Assembly (NCBI GenBank): GCA_025435555.1
Contig: JAIWWG010000082.1
Location: 1 to 64,000 of the forward strand
Origin: Chytriomyces cf. hyalinus JEL632
Lineage: Eukaryota; Chytridiomycota; Chytridiomycetes; Chytridiales; Chytriomycetaceae
Direction of reading: 5' to 3'
DNA length: 64,000 bases
Position numbers and translations under genes: made by a program. Under the pieces are notes generated by a model. It saw only the letters and a program-made list of their open reading frames with translations, was not told the origin of the DNA and did not search any database. This document shows positions 9,239 to 19,135 of the stretch, piece after piece. Positions within the stretch are counted from its first letter, which is position 1. Each line of letters opens with the position of its first letter.

Positions 9239-11407
9239 TTACGCTGCGACGTGCTCTAAAATGCCATTCAACTCATCCTCACCCATTCTGTTAAAATCAC
9301 CGCCAAACTGCCTCATCTTCATCAACTCCCCAATCCCATACGTTACTTCAAAAGAATTCATGGACGCCCCCTGTAAGGGCTCCAACGCTTCAGTGTCAAT
9401 CTCAGACCCGTTGAATTGGACACTACAAAGATTAGGACATGATTGAGCGAGACGGAAAAGGCTCCTCATAGGATTCGGATCCGACGATACTGTGTGCGTC
9501 AGATGCTTAAGATTTTTCTTGAGTTGGGTCTGGGAAAGGATAGCTGACACGGTTTTCGAGAACTTCATAATGTTGATTGAAAGGTGCTTTTTTGTTGTGA
9601 TGGAGGGGAGGGAATAGAACGTTAAATCTGCTTCAACCATGCGTATTAAGGAATTAGAGGCGGGGGGCTTTACCTCAATCGAATCCGATCTCGCAATGAG
9701 CTCCATCAATGCACAGTTTCCATTTGAGATTTGCAGATTTAACTGCTGAAGATACGGCGATCGTTCAATGAGAATATGCAGCGTATCAAACATAGCCTCG
9801 TTTCCGTGTATTGATAGCGACTTGAGAGGGAACTGATTAGCAAAATCTGGATTCCTCGGATAATCTTCTCCAGACTCAGCGGCCAAGCGTAATTGCAGCT
9901 TCTGAAAAGCAACCTTGTCACGAAAGATTGCTTCCTTGTCGCAAGACACATCACGGCTTTGTTGTAACCATACACAGCTCAACAGTTCCACATGTTTCAA
10001 TGCGTTGCAATTCTTGAACAGCGTTTCAATTGCGTGCCTGCTGACTCCCGTTGAATTGCATTCAACATGTGCCAAGGTATGTCGTGGCGAAGTGGAACGG
10101 CCCTGTCTTGAATGGAAACAAAGCGCTTCTATTCCATCGTCTGAAACGCGCGTTTTGGACATGACGAGCTTGCTGAGAGCTGCGCAGTTGTGCGCAATGT
10201 GCAAAAGCGACGCGTTTGTGAGGCTGGGGCATTTGGAAAAGTTGATTTCTTCCAGAAATGAGAAGTGACTGGTGATCCTTTCAACATCCTGTTGGTAAAA
10301 TATGCAAACAGGTGGGTGCCAACAAGGAACATACACAGAAAGACAGGAAAACTGTAAACAAAGGCAGCTTACGTCATCAGAGAGCCGTGTTTCAGAAAAG
10401 TCAATCACAACAAGAACTTCGGGTGATATCACGACGGATCCCCATCCATTGTTGGATTCCAGCCTCGAAGACAGAACTTTCATTTCCACACGCCCACACC
10501 GTGCTAGGATCAATTCTCGCAGCTTTGGGCACGAAGAACTGACTTGAGAAATGGAAGTGCTTGAAATGTTTTGATTCCCTGACACGTCCAAAACTTGCAA
10601 ATTATGACAACGCTCAAGCACATCAAACAATTCATCGTCCCCAATCGGCACCGAAGTGTCGATTTTGATTGTATGAATCATGTTGAAGAATGGAAGCGAT
10701 TGATAGACGCGTGACTCGACAGCTGTCCTCCAAAGGAGTTTGAAGGCTTTAAGAGACGGAATCTCTGGGTGTTCCCAAATGTATTTGCATAAGACAGACA
10801 CCGTCATTTTGCAAGTCAGCATGAGGTGCAGTAAATCTGCGCGCGAATGGACGTACTTTTTCATGAGAAAAAGTATCTCCACCGGCAGTGGGTGATGCTG
10901 AGAAGTTGAAAAAGGATATGCGAGCAATGGTACATCCTCCGCTGCTCCAACTTGATCCCAGATTTGATTCCAGGCATCATCATCGTCAGTGATATTATTG
11001 TCTTCGTTTGAGTTATCATCGCCTTCATTGCTGTCGTCTCCAGGGCCATAATCACTCGGATATCCATCGGAACCAAAATCAGAATTTATCTCGTCGCAAG
11101 GATTGCCTTCAGATTGTGATGGTGCTTCAGTGCCTGCTTGTTCTTCGTCAGTTGACATGACCAATGTCGGTTTTGGTTCCGTTTCGAAATTCACGAGACA
11201 GACTGATGTCGTTAAAGGGCTGCTATTTTCCAGCAGAGGTGCGTTTGCAGTGGTCTCAGCCACTAGACCCGCTGAGGAGGCCTGTGCGCATGCTTGGACG
11301 GGCACCTCTGGTACTAATTCAGCTAGATATTCTTCGCGTGCCGATTTGCATTCATCGAAAGGGTCCGAGGAGGTCTGATCGGCCGAGTGTTTGTCTGGAG
11401 TGTCCAT
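9239..11407 (-). CDS. F-box / leucine-rich-repeat protein (AMN1-like)
   Basis: A 722-codon open frame. It very likely contains one 84-bp intron (10289-10372, GTAAGC..CCAACAG), which is a multiple of three and stop-free, so the spliced protein is about 694 residues. An acidic, disordered N-terminus (about 1-145) precedes an F-box-like segment (LPVEILFLMKKYVHSRADLL) at about 170-215. LRR units follow, for example LQVLDVSGNQNISSTSISQV, LRELILARCG and LEEINFSKCPSLTNASLL. Such proteins usually act as substrate adaptors of SCF ubiquitin ligases. It is divergent from named families. Its truncated copy lies at 8030-8815. Confidence 0.75.
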   Translation of the reverse strand: MDTPDKHSADQTSSDPFDECKSAREEYLAELVPEVPVQACAQASSAGLVAETTANAPLLENSSPLTTSVCLVNFETEPKPTLVMSTDEEQAGTEAPSQSEGNPCDEINSDFGSDGYPSDYGPGDDSNEGDDNSNEDNNITDDDDAWNQIWDQVGAAEDVPLLAYPFSTSQHHPLPVEILFLMKKYVHSRADLLHLMLTCKMTVSVLCKYIWEHPEIPSLKAFKLLWRTAVESRVYQSLPFFNMIHTIKIDTSVPIGDDELFDVLERCHNLQVLDVSGNQNISSTSISQVSSSCPKLRELILARCGRVEMKVLSSRLESNNGWGSVVISPEVLVVIDFSETRLSDDVSCLCLQFSCLSVYVPCWHPPVCIFYQQDVERITSHFSFLEEINFSKCPSLTNASLLHIAHNCAALSKLVMSKTRVSDDGIEALCFHSRQGRSTSPRHTLAHVECNSTGVSRHAIETLFKNCNALKHVELLSCVWLQQSRDVSCDKEAIFRDKVAFQKLQLRLAAESGEDYPRNPDFANQFPLKSLSIHGNEAMFDTLHILIERSPYLQQLNLQISNGNCALMELIARSDSIEVKPPASNSLIRMVEADLTFYSLPSITTKKHLSINIMKFSKTVSAILSQTQLKKNLKHLTHTVSSDPNPMRSLFRLAQSCPNLCSVQFNGSEIDTEALEPLQGASMNSFEVTYGIGELMKMRQFGGDFNRMGEDELNGILEHVAA

Positions 11408-11774
11408 TGGTTATTGGTTGTGTTGTTCAATAACTTCTTCTCCATTTCATCGTTTCATGGTTTGATTTTCTGTGGAAAAGTTGCTCACCAGGAATTGGAA
11501 ACCCTGTTTTCCTTTCCCCGCTCGCTGCCCCGCAAGAACAAACTTCGCCGAGGTTGCTCAGCCTCTTGGTTTTTCCTGCACTTTCCTGGCTTTACTCTTT
11601 TTAGTTCAGTCACCATGCTTTTGCTAAAATCAAGAACTGTCGAATGTGGCTCGAGGCCGTTGAACAAGCCTTTCCACGCTCTCGCCTTATCGTCCAGCGA
11701 TCTGTTCACTGGATGCACTCTCCATCCAACAGGGGAAGTTGTTGAGTGCATAAATATATAATAAATTCTCAGAA
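11408..11774. other. Divergent promoter region between F-box gene and GH36 gene
   Basis: 367 bp separate two start codons that point away from each other. An AT-rich AAATATATAATAAATT stretch (about 11752-11767) lies just before the GH36 start. Nothing else is recognised. Confidence 0.4.
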
Positions 11775-14506
11775 ATGCCTTGCAAGTCGTGGATCCTTCA
11801 TCCCGCATTGGGAACGAAAACGCGAATCCCACGCGGAGGAATCATCACCATCACCCTCGCCGTTAGATTCATACCCGAAAACAACAATGAACTGGATCCG
11901 GACGCACTCAGAGCACAGGCTTGGACCAGCGCTGCAGAGTCACCAGGAACTAGCCCATCCAACTGGCACGCAGTCGACATGAACCCATGCTCCCATGCTT
12001 CCAACGACACCTGCACTCAATCGTTTCGTGTCTCTCTTCGGGTTCATTCTTCGTTCGAGTTTACCCCACGGCTGCTGATCGGCAACAGAATTCTTTGGTT
12101 AAACTCAATTGAATCCAACGCAAATCAACCGCTTTTAAACGCGAAAATTCATGCGCTGGAAGTGACTCTTGGAAATGATCTGGATCGGATTTTGCGCGAT
12201 CCAACGCGTGTGCTGCCTGTATACCCAGTGCCAATGCCCGCATCTCAAAGCGCAATCAATTGCGACGTGTTCTCGGTAAAACAATCGCATCTTTCCCTGC
12301 TCGATTCGGAAGTCCCTTCATTGGTACTCTTCAAAAAATCACACAGCTGGTTGGATCCTGCATTTTCTTCAACAACATGGCCAACACACACATGTGGAAA
12401 AGAAGTCTACGCAGCAGTCTGGACTCCGTTTTCAAACGAGTTTGGGCTCGCGGTCTTCTCCGTTTTGGTTCCGCTTGCGCCGTACGTTCTTGACCTGCAG
12501 CCAGGTGGAGCCGTTTCGATTGTACTTTCGAAAACTGCAGGGTCATTTTGGCCTTGTTTTGATACTCGTCAAAGGGAAGATGCTTGTTTTGGGTTCTTGG
12601 CGCTTGGGGCAGACCCTGTGCTGGGATTCGATGCCATTTTGTGTTGTTTTAAAGAATCGCTGGGGTCCAAAATCAATGTCCCACCAATGCGACTCATCAA
12701 ACCGCCCGCTGATCCTGAATACTTGGCATATCTTGGGTGGTGTACATGGAACTCATGCTATCGAAACGTATCTCAAGACTCGATCGAACATGGCTTGAAA
12801 GAGATGCAAGTTCGAGGGATACAAATTGGCTGGTTGTTGATTGATGATGGCTGGCAAGGCGTGGATGACAATTCTCTAAGACTTGAATCTCTCGAATTTG
12901 TGAGATTGCTGTTTGTTTGTTTGCTGTCGTTGCTGAATCGCGTTTCACAGAATCATTTTAAATTCCCGTCCGCAGAGACTTTTATTGACTCCATCAATCG
13001 CAGATACGGTTTAAAGTCTGTTGGGCTGTGGCACACTCTCGCTGGATATTGGTGAGACATGTTAAAAAAGCAGGGCTGGTTAAATTAGACATATTTGAAG
13101 GGGTGGTGTTTCTTCAGCTGGTTTAGGGTACCCCATCATGCAAGTCCAACATTTCGATTCCTCGGAGCAACGTGGAACCATGAACATTGTGCACCCGTCA
13201 TCAGCGTCCTCTTTCCAGAACGAATACCACAAATCCAAGCAAAAGACACTCGGTGCCTGTATGTTCAAAATAGACGATCAGTCCATCTGGGAACGCGTTG
13301 ACGGTGCTCAAGTTGACTCAGCCAAGCAGTACCAAGATGCTGTAATGGACGCGTCATTTTCAAGTCCCACGATTTGGTGCATGGCACATAATCTGGTTGT
13401 TTTGTACTACACCTTCTTGCGGGTGAATTTATCACCTTGGAAGTGGATGCTTCGTTCTTCAGATGATTATTTCCCAGGCATGTTCATTATTCATTTTTCC
13501 CGAGTTTAATGCTGCTAATGCCAACTTCAGATGCCTCCAATTCACACGCTTGGCATATCCTTTCAAACAGCTTTAACTCCTTGCTTCTCTCCGCACTGGA
13601 CAGTCAGCCAGGAGGCAGCGGTTTCTTGTTGGATTGGGACATGTTCCAAACAGATCATGAGTTTGCCGAGTACCATGCCATCGCACGCGCTATATCTAAC
13701 GGACCCGTTTATATCAGTGATTTAATAGGCCATCACGATTCAAGAATCGTTGATCGATTGTGTTGTGCGGATGGTCGCGGTAATTCCCAGTTCTTGCAAC
13801 CAAAAAAAAAAAAAAAAAAAGCAGCATATGATATTTGCCAATTGTTCATAAACTGTTTTATGCATCCATCAATTGTATTAACTTGAATCATGATTTTACA
13901 GTTGTTCGCGTTGTTGGCAAGCTGAGGGAGCGACGATTTGCTTTACCTTTGGTTTCATGCCTCACGCGTAACTTACGCGCCGGAAAGGGGCTCTTAATGC
14001 TGGAAGCACACGGCGGTGGCAGTGGATGCGCAGTTGTGGCAGCCTTTCACTGTGCCGATGAAAATTCAGGCGCCAATGAAATTATGGACTCATTTGTTCC
14101 ACTCCGAGATTTAACGCGTGGCCATTTAAAGCAAAGAAACAGCCAATACTGTGCTGTTTTTTGTCATACTGGCAGTCGATCTGGTTCTGTTCAGATTATT
14201 AAGATGGACGCTGAGGTGGTTCTGGTTCTGGGTAAGGCCGGTGCAACTGTGGTGACTGTGAGTCCTTGTTGGGAAGCTGAGAATGGAATCCTTGTTGCAT
14301 GTTTTGGGCTCGTGGACAAGTATTATGGGGCAGCGGCGTTACAACGCGTTTCATATGCGTTTAACGATAATAGCCGGGCTGTTGAAGTGCAAGTTGAAGC
14401 AGGTTTTCCGGGTGACTTTCTGTTTTGCATTGGCAAAAACAAAGCGGTAAAGACGCTCATTGTCGCGGTGAATGAAGGGTCAAACGTTTGTTCCCTTTGT
14501 GTGTGA
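11775..14506 (+). CDS. Raffinose synthase / alkaline alpha-galactosidase (Sip1-like) GH36-type glycoside hydrolase
   Basis: Five exons, 11775-12899, 12951-13051, 13101-13477, 13531-13779 and 13902-14506, encode 818 residues, and phases close throughout. Signatures in order are GWCTWNSCY, LLIDDGWQG, FKFPSAETF, WHTLAGYWGGV (restored only by the 49-bp intron 13052-13100), the nucleophile-containing FKIDDQS, RSSDDYFPDASNSHAWHIL, and LLDWDMFQTDHEFAEYHAIA with GPVYISDLIGHHD. These are the landmarks of raffinose synthase and seed-imbibition proteins, which act on galactosyl sugars. Intron 12900-12950 is 51 bp, stop-free and in frame. Intron 13478-13530 has a GC-AG boundary (CCAG|GCATGT). Intron 13780-13901 carries an 18-A run. 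No signal peptide is visible, so a cytosolic role is inferred. Synthase versus hydrolase cannot be decided from sequence. Confidence 0.88.
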
Positions 14507-14601
14507 GATCATTGTTTTTGGAAACAATACAAAATTTGGGACGTTTTTCATATATTGCGGGTTCTTTTTACTCTTTGCGTTTAACACTATCAAAGCATTT
14601 C

Positions 14602-16787
14602 ATGTAAGGGGCTCCCGACGCGTTGTTTTTCTGTTTACGAGTGCGCACACCGCTGTTAACTGTTAAGAGCACACAGGGGCCAGTTAACTTATCTCGACGT
14701 TCATTTGTTGTACACGCTACCTCCAATTGCGGCGCTCGCGTTTGCTCTACGGCGATTTATTGACAGCACCGAAGTCAACAAGATCATTTCCCTGGCATCC
14801 ATTGCAATCATTTACACGACGCCCTGGGACAACTACATTGTGGTAAGACAGCTCGCTGATGTTCCAGTCTCATCTTGACTCACGGCACACATATTCCAGG
14901 CCAAAGGTGCATGGACATACCCGGCAGATCGCGTGTTGGCAGTGATTGGATATGTTCCCGTGAGTTCTGTTCCGCCTTGCTTGCTTCTCCAAAACGATCA
15001 TAACAAAAAAAAACGCGGTGTGCTTTAAGATTGAGGAATACGCCTTCTTTGTCATCCAAACCATGTTCACGGGTCTCGTTTGCTTGGCCTGTACGCGGTG
15101 GGACTTGCATGTGCTGCATCTGAAACCGGCACCGTTATCAGTTCGCATACTTCCGGTACTGCTGTTTTTGTTGATGGCAGGATTGGGTATCAGTATTGCG
15201 ACTCCAAACATGAGCACATTTTACATTGGGGCACTGTTGGGATGGACTGGACCTGTGTTGGCATTGCAGTGGGTGAGTTCGATGTTCCAAAGTATCACAG
15301 CGATGCTTACAAAGTTATAAACACAGTGGATAGCTGGACCCTTCATTTGGAGCCTACGAAGGCGAGTGGTTATGAGTGTCGTTGCGCCCACTCTGTATCT
15401 GTGGTGGGTCGACCATTCATCCATCAAAAACGGAGTTTGGGACATTAGCACGACTGGCACATTAGGTCTCCTTGTGACGCCGCATTTGCCCATCGAAGAA
15501 GCTGCGTTTTTCCTCATCGTGAACTGTATGGTTGTGTTTGGGCTCCTAGCGATTGATCGGACGTTGGCGATTCTTCGGCTTCAAGAGGGCGGGATCGGAG
15601 GCAGAGGGGGTCGTATTGTGTCGTTGCTGTCGACAGAGTCAAAGGAAAATCCGATCTTGTTAGCCAAATGGACGTTCAAAGATGAAGTCATGTTGTGGGT
15701 TTCGTGTACGTTGATGCATGAATCTCAGCTCGACCAGCAAGCCATCTTGGACCATGAAGACACACTGGCGCAGTTGAAAGATGCGAGCAAACACCATTTG
15801 TGGTTGCTTCATGGGCTGCCGCAGCCTCTTCGAGAGGACTGTCTGGCGCTGTATGGACTGAACCGACTTCTTGACGACATTGTGGGCCACCAACAACAAC
15901 AACAGCAACAACAACTTGGCAAAAGATTCGACTTAGACAGCAAGAAAAACTTGGAAAGCATTGAGCGATTCGTTGAAACGAGTTACGCCACGTTTACATC
16001 CGCTGCAGCCAAAAAGCTGAGACTGACTCTTGCAATTGACCAACTCAGCCGCGACATGTGCTCAAAAGCTCGCTGCAAAAGCCTTGAAGCCACTCTCCGC
16101 CTATTTTCAGAGAGAACAGTGGCGTCTGCGCCTTTGAAGTGCTTTGAAGAGCTTCTGGCTGGATTCAAGCAACAAGCAGCTTCAAGAGCATGTTTCGAGA
16201 GCCAGGCGGACTTGACTGGCCATGTTGAATTGCGCGCAGGGTCTTTGGGGAAAGCGTTGGCGTATATTTTGAAACGGAACGAGCGTCAGCAGGCCTCTCT
16301 CTCCAGCATGGCGGATGCAGTGAATAACCCAAATATCGTACCATCACGGGCTCAGCTTGAGCGTGGGGCTCGAATGTGTGAAGCAATATACCTCAATGAC
16401 ATGGCTTTGAGCATTGTCAAAAATGCCGCTGCATATCAACACCTTGTACCTCGTGAATGGATACCGGTGAAAAATGAGATTCGCGAAGTTGAGAATGACA
16501 TTAAGTCAGAGGGAGGGGGGCTTCGCGCGAGAACGACTCCTGGTGGTGGTGGAGGAGGTGAGGAACGAATCCTTGCGTCAGTGTTGGATCCGGCTTGCAA
16601 CCAACCAGAAACGATTCACGCGTTTCGAGATCGATTTCTGGGGTTGGCGGAGGAGATGAGCGCGGAGGCAGAAGCGCGAACGGATGCGGAGTGTGGGCCG
16701 TGCAGTTTGGATCGAGTTGGGCGGGCGTTGTTGGAGTCTTCGGGGAGGAAGAAGCCAGCTTTATTTCGTGGTAAACTATTCTTTTGA
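14602..16787 (+). CDS. carRP-type fusion, gene 1: lycopene cyclase intact, phytoene synthase half degenerate
   Basis: Exons are AT at 14602-14603, then 14677-14842, 14900-14959, 15030-15272 and 15327-16787; 643 residues. The first 73-bp intron splits the start codon (AT|GTAAGG..CACAG|GGGCC), giving MGQLTYLDVHLLYTLP, the expected N-terminus. The cyclase repeats keep the family signatures TTPWDNYIV, AWTYPADRV, VIGYVPIEEYAFF and LYLWWVDHSSIKNGVWDIS with LPIEEAAFF. The phytoene synthase half aligns with gene 2 (PQPLREDCLALYGLNRLLDD) but DDxxD has become DDIVG. The second Asp motif (normally NIARDxxxD..RxYLP) reads NDMALSIVKNAAAYQHLVP. The substrate-loop YC..VA..VG is also lost, and a polyglutamine and a glycine run interrupt it. 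It is therefore predicted to cyclise lycopene but not make phytoene. Gene 2 follows closely on the same strand. Confidence 0.85.
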
Positions 16788-16935
16788 AAAAATAGTAAAG
16801 AGGACGCGTAATTATTCCAGTTTTTGTGAAAAAAAAGTTGTTCGGCTTCTGTCAAACTTGGCTTGGCTTTGCTGTCAAAAAAAAAAAAAAAGGCTGAAAT
16901 GTAAACAGCTGTCGCTTCACTCGCTCACTCTCCAG

Positions 16936-18997
16936 AAGTACGAATTAACCCATGCCGACAATAGGAGCTTCGCTTCTCTGGCTGCGTGCGTGGTGGGCAT
17001 TGGCGCCGTTCTGCGTCCTTTTGTTGGAAGAGTCGAAGCGGTCAAAGTTGTCTGCGTTTACATCTTTCTAGTTCTCGGGGCCGTACCGCTTGTCGTGAGT
17101 GTATTCATATACTGACACTCGGACCAACGAGCCGGTTTAACTCCGGGGGCTCTGCTTGTTTTACTCATGGGCTCTGTTTGTTCAGGTCATTGCTTGGGCA
17201 ACGGACCCAACTCGACGCGTGTTTGCCTTTGCCGCGCAAACCACTCTCGACACGTGTTTAAGCGCTTTAATTGCCCCGCTTTTTGTTACATTGTCGTGCA
17301 TGCTTTGCACGCGGTGGAGTTTGCACGCGGCGCAGCTGAGACAACGGCGACCCTGGCTCCGGATTCTTCCCACGCTTTGTCTGATCGGCGCGGCGCTTTA
17401 CGGGATGCTGGGCGAGGAGCGTTCGTTACAGCAGGATGTTGTGCTGCTCCTTCTCTGTCCCATTCTCGCGTTGGAATGGGTAACAAAACACAAAATACCG
17501 AATTCTTGAGTGAACCCAGTCTAACTTGGCTTTTGCTTTATTTCTTGCTTGTGAAAGGTGTTTGTAGGCCCGTTCATAGTCAACTTGGGACCCTCGGCGC
17601 TTTTATCATTTCTTATACCCTCACAAGTCATCCTTCACACAAATTATGGAATCGCTTCTGTTTTGGACACGTCAAACCCGGTCCCCGTGTTTGAAATTGC
17701 ACTTGTATTGTGCAGCACGGCCGTTGTTGCGTTCATGTTTTTGTTTGTTGAGCAAACATTTGCCATTCTTCGCGTGATGGAGTCACGTGTCGGCGGTCGC
17801 AGCAACCGGCAACGCGCAATCGGCACTGATACAAACACAGAACCTGTGTGCCCATGGAAAATGAGGGACGAACTATTTCTCTGGTTCAAGTACGCGCTTT
17901 TCGGTTCATTTTCTGTCGACCCAACCACCGTTTCAGACTTTAAAGCAGTGTCGGATTTGATTGCGCTGCATTCGAAAACGTTTTCTCTCGCTTCGAAATT
18001 GTATCCGCAGCCGCTGCGCGAGGACACGGTTGCGTTGTATGGATTCTGCCGCATCTCGGATGATGTTTCGGATGTTGTGGGATCGACGGTGGATGATGCG
18101 CAGAGAAGAGAATGCATGGCAATGCTCGAGGAATTTGTGGATACTTGTTACAATGATTCAAATAACTTGGAAGCTCTGATCCTGGATATATCTGCTCGCA
18201 TCTCTCACATGGACGTTCCTTGCAACGCATCAACGGCAGAGTCAGTGCTGCGACTGTTTTCGATTAGAGTACCTCGCAATGTTCCTAAATACTGCATTTT
18301 GGAGCTGTTGCAGGGGTACAAGTTCGACATGCGGCGCGAGTCGCGCGTGGACAATGTCGACGACCTTTTGACTTACTGCGCATGTGTCGCGAGTTCCGTC
18401 GGCGAAGCATGCGCGTATTTAATGCGTGCACATCACGCAGAGACTTTTCTGAACACTCTTGTACGGCGCATAAATAGCGTTTGTCATGAACGCGTTCTTG
18501 ATAAACAAACAAAAACTCATGCGCGAGATATGGGAATTGCGCTGCAGTTGACAAATATTGCACGGGATCTTGTCACGGATGCTGTTGATTTGAAGCGAGT
18601 CTATGTCCCGACTTGCTGGTTTGGCGATGCTGTCACTACTGCCACCCCGCTTCTCAAGGGTACCGTTGTTGCTGCTACAACAGTGAAGGGAACTCCTGCC
18701 ACAGACACAGCAACTGCACACCTTCGCGCCAGCTTCCTTCATTTCCCAGAATCGCATCCTGAACTGCTTATTAGCTTTTCACAGCGGTTGTTGGACCTTG
18801 CACAGCCGTACGCAGCCTCGGCAGTTGCAGGCATACACTGCTTGCCCAAAATCAACCAGCCTGCTGTGACTGCCGCGTTGAGAATGTATCTCCGCATTGG
18901 TGCCGTGATTCTGCAGGCAGACGCGTATCCACGCCGTGCCGTCGTTTCAACGAGAGAGAAGTTTGTTGTTTTGGTGAAGAGCTTGTATTGGTCTTAA
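16936..18997 (+). CDS. carRP-type fusion, gene 2: phytoene synthase intact, lycopene cyclase half degenerate
   Basis: Recognisable exons are 16936-17094 (5' end unresolved), 17186-17479 and 17558-18997. Two intron positions match gene 1 (after PLV/YIV and after LALEW/LALQW), so the genes are paralogues. The phytoene synthase half has PQPLREDTVALYGFCRISDD with DDVSD, LLTYCACVASSVG and QLTNIARDLVTDAVDLKRVY, all as expected for joining two geranylgeranyl diphosphates. The membrane half aligns over its length (CTRWSLHAAQL, LRILPTL, GPFI) but lacks PWDNYIV (AVPLV instead), lacks GYVPxEEYxFF (FAAQTTLDTC instead) and lacks LPIEEAxFF (PVFEIALV instead). Loss of cyclase activity is inferred. No in-frame ATG precedes the first conserved residues. 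The frame is open upstream to 16684, so a split start codon, a non-AUG start or fusion to gene 1 are all possible. Confidence 0.82.
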
Positions 18998-19135
18998 GAG
19001 AAGACCGGGGTGCCTTTCTTTTGCGAATAAAATAGGGATGTTTTATTGTATTTTTTTTTGTGTCTCCAACATGGAAAAAAAAAAAAAGGGATACTGCCAC
19101 ACATGGTTTTAGGATCTGATATAAAATGCAGCGCT
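18998..19135. other. Convergent 3' region
   Basis: 138 bp lie between the stop codons of carotenoid gene 2 (+) and the calcium pump (-). An AATAAA at about 19026-19031 serves gene 2. A run of 13 A starts at about 19076. Confidence 0.45.

Noticed and set aside
13052-13117. Intron 13052-13117 in the GH36-type gene using the CTTCAG acceptor
   Set aside because: It leaves the wrong phase. Acceptor TTTGAAG at 13100 restores GYWGGV and closes the frame.
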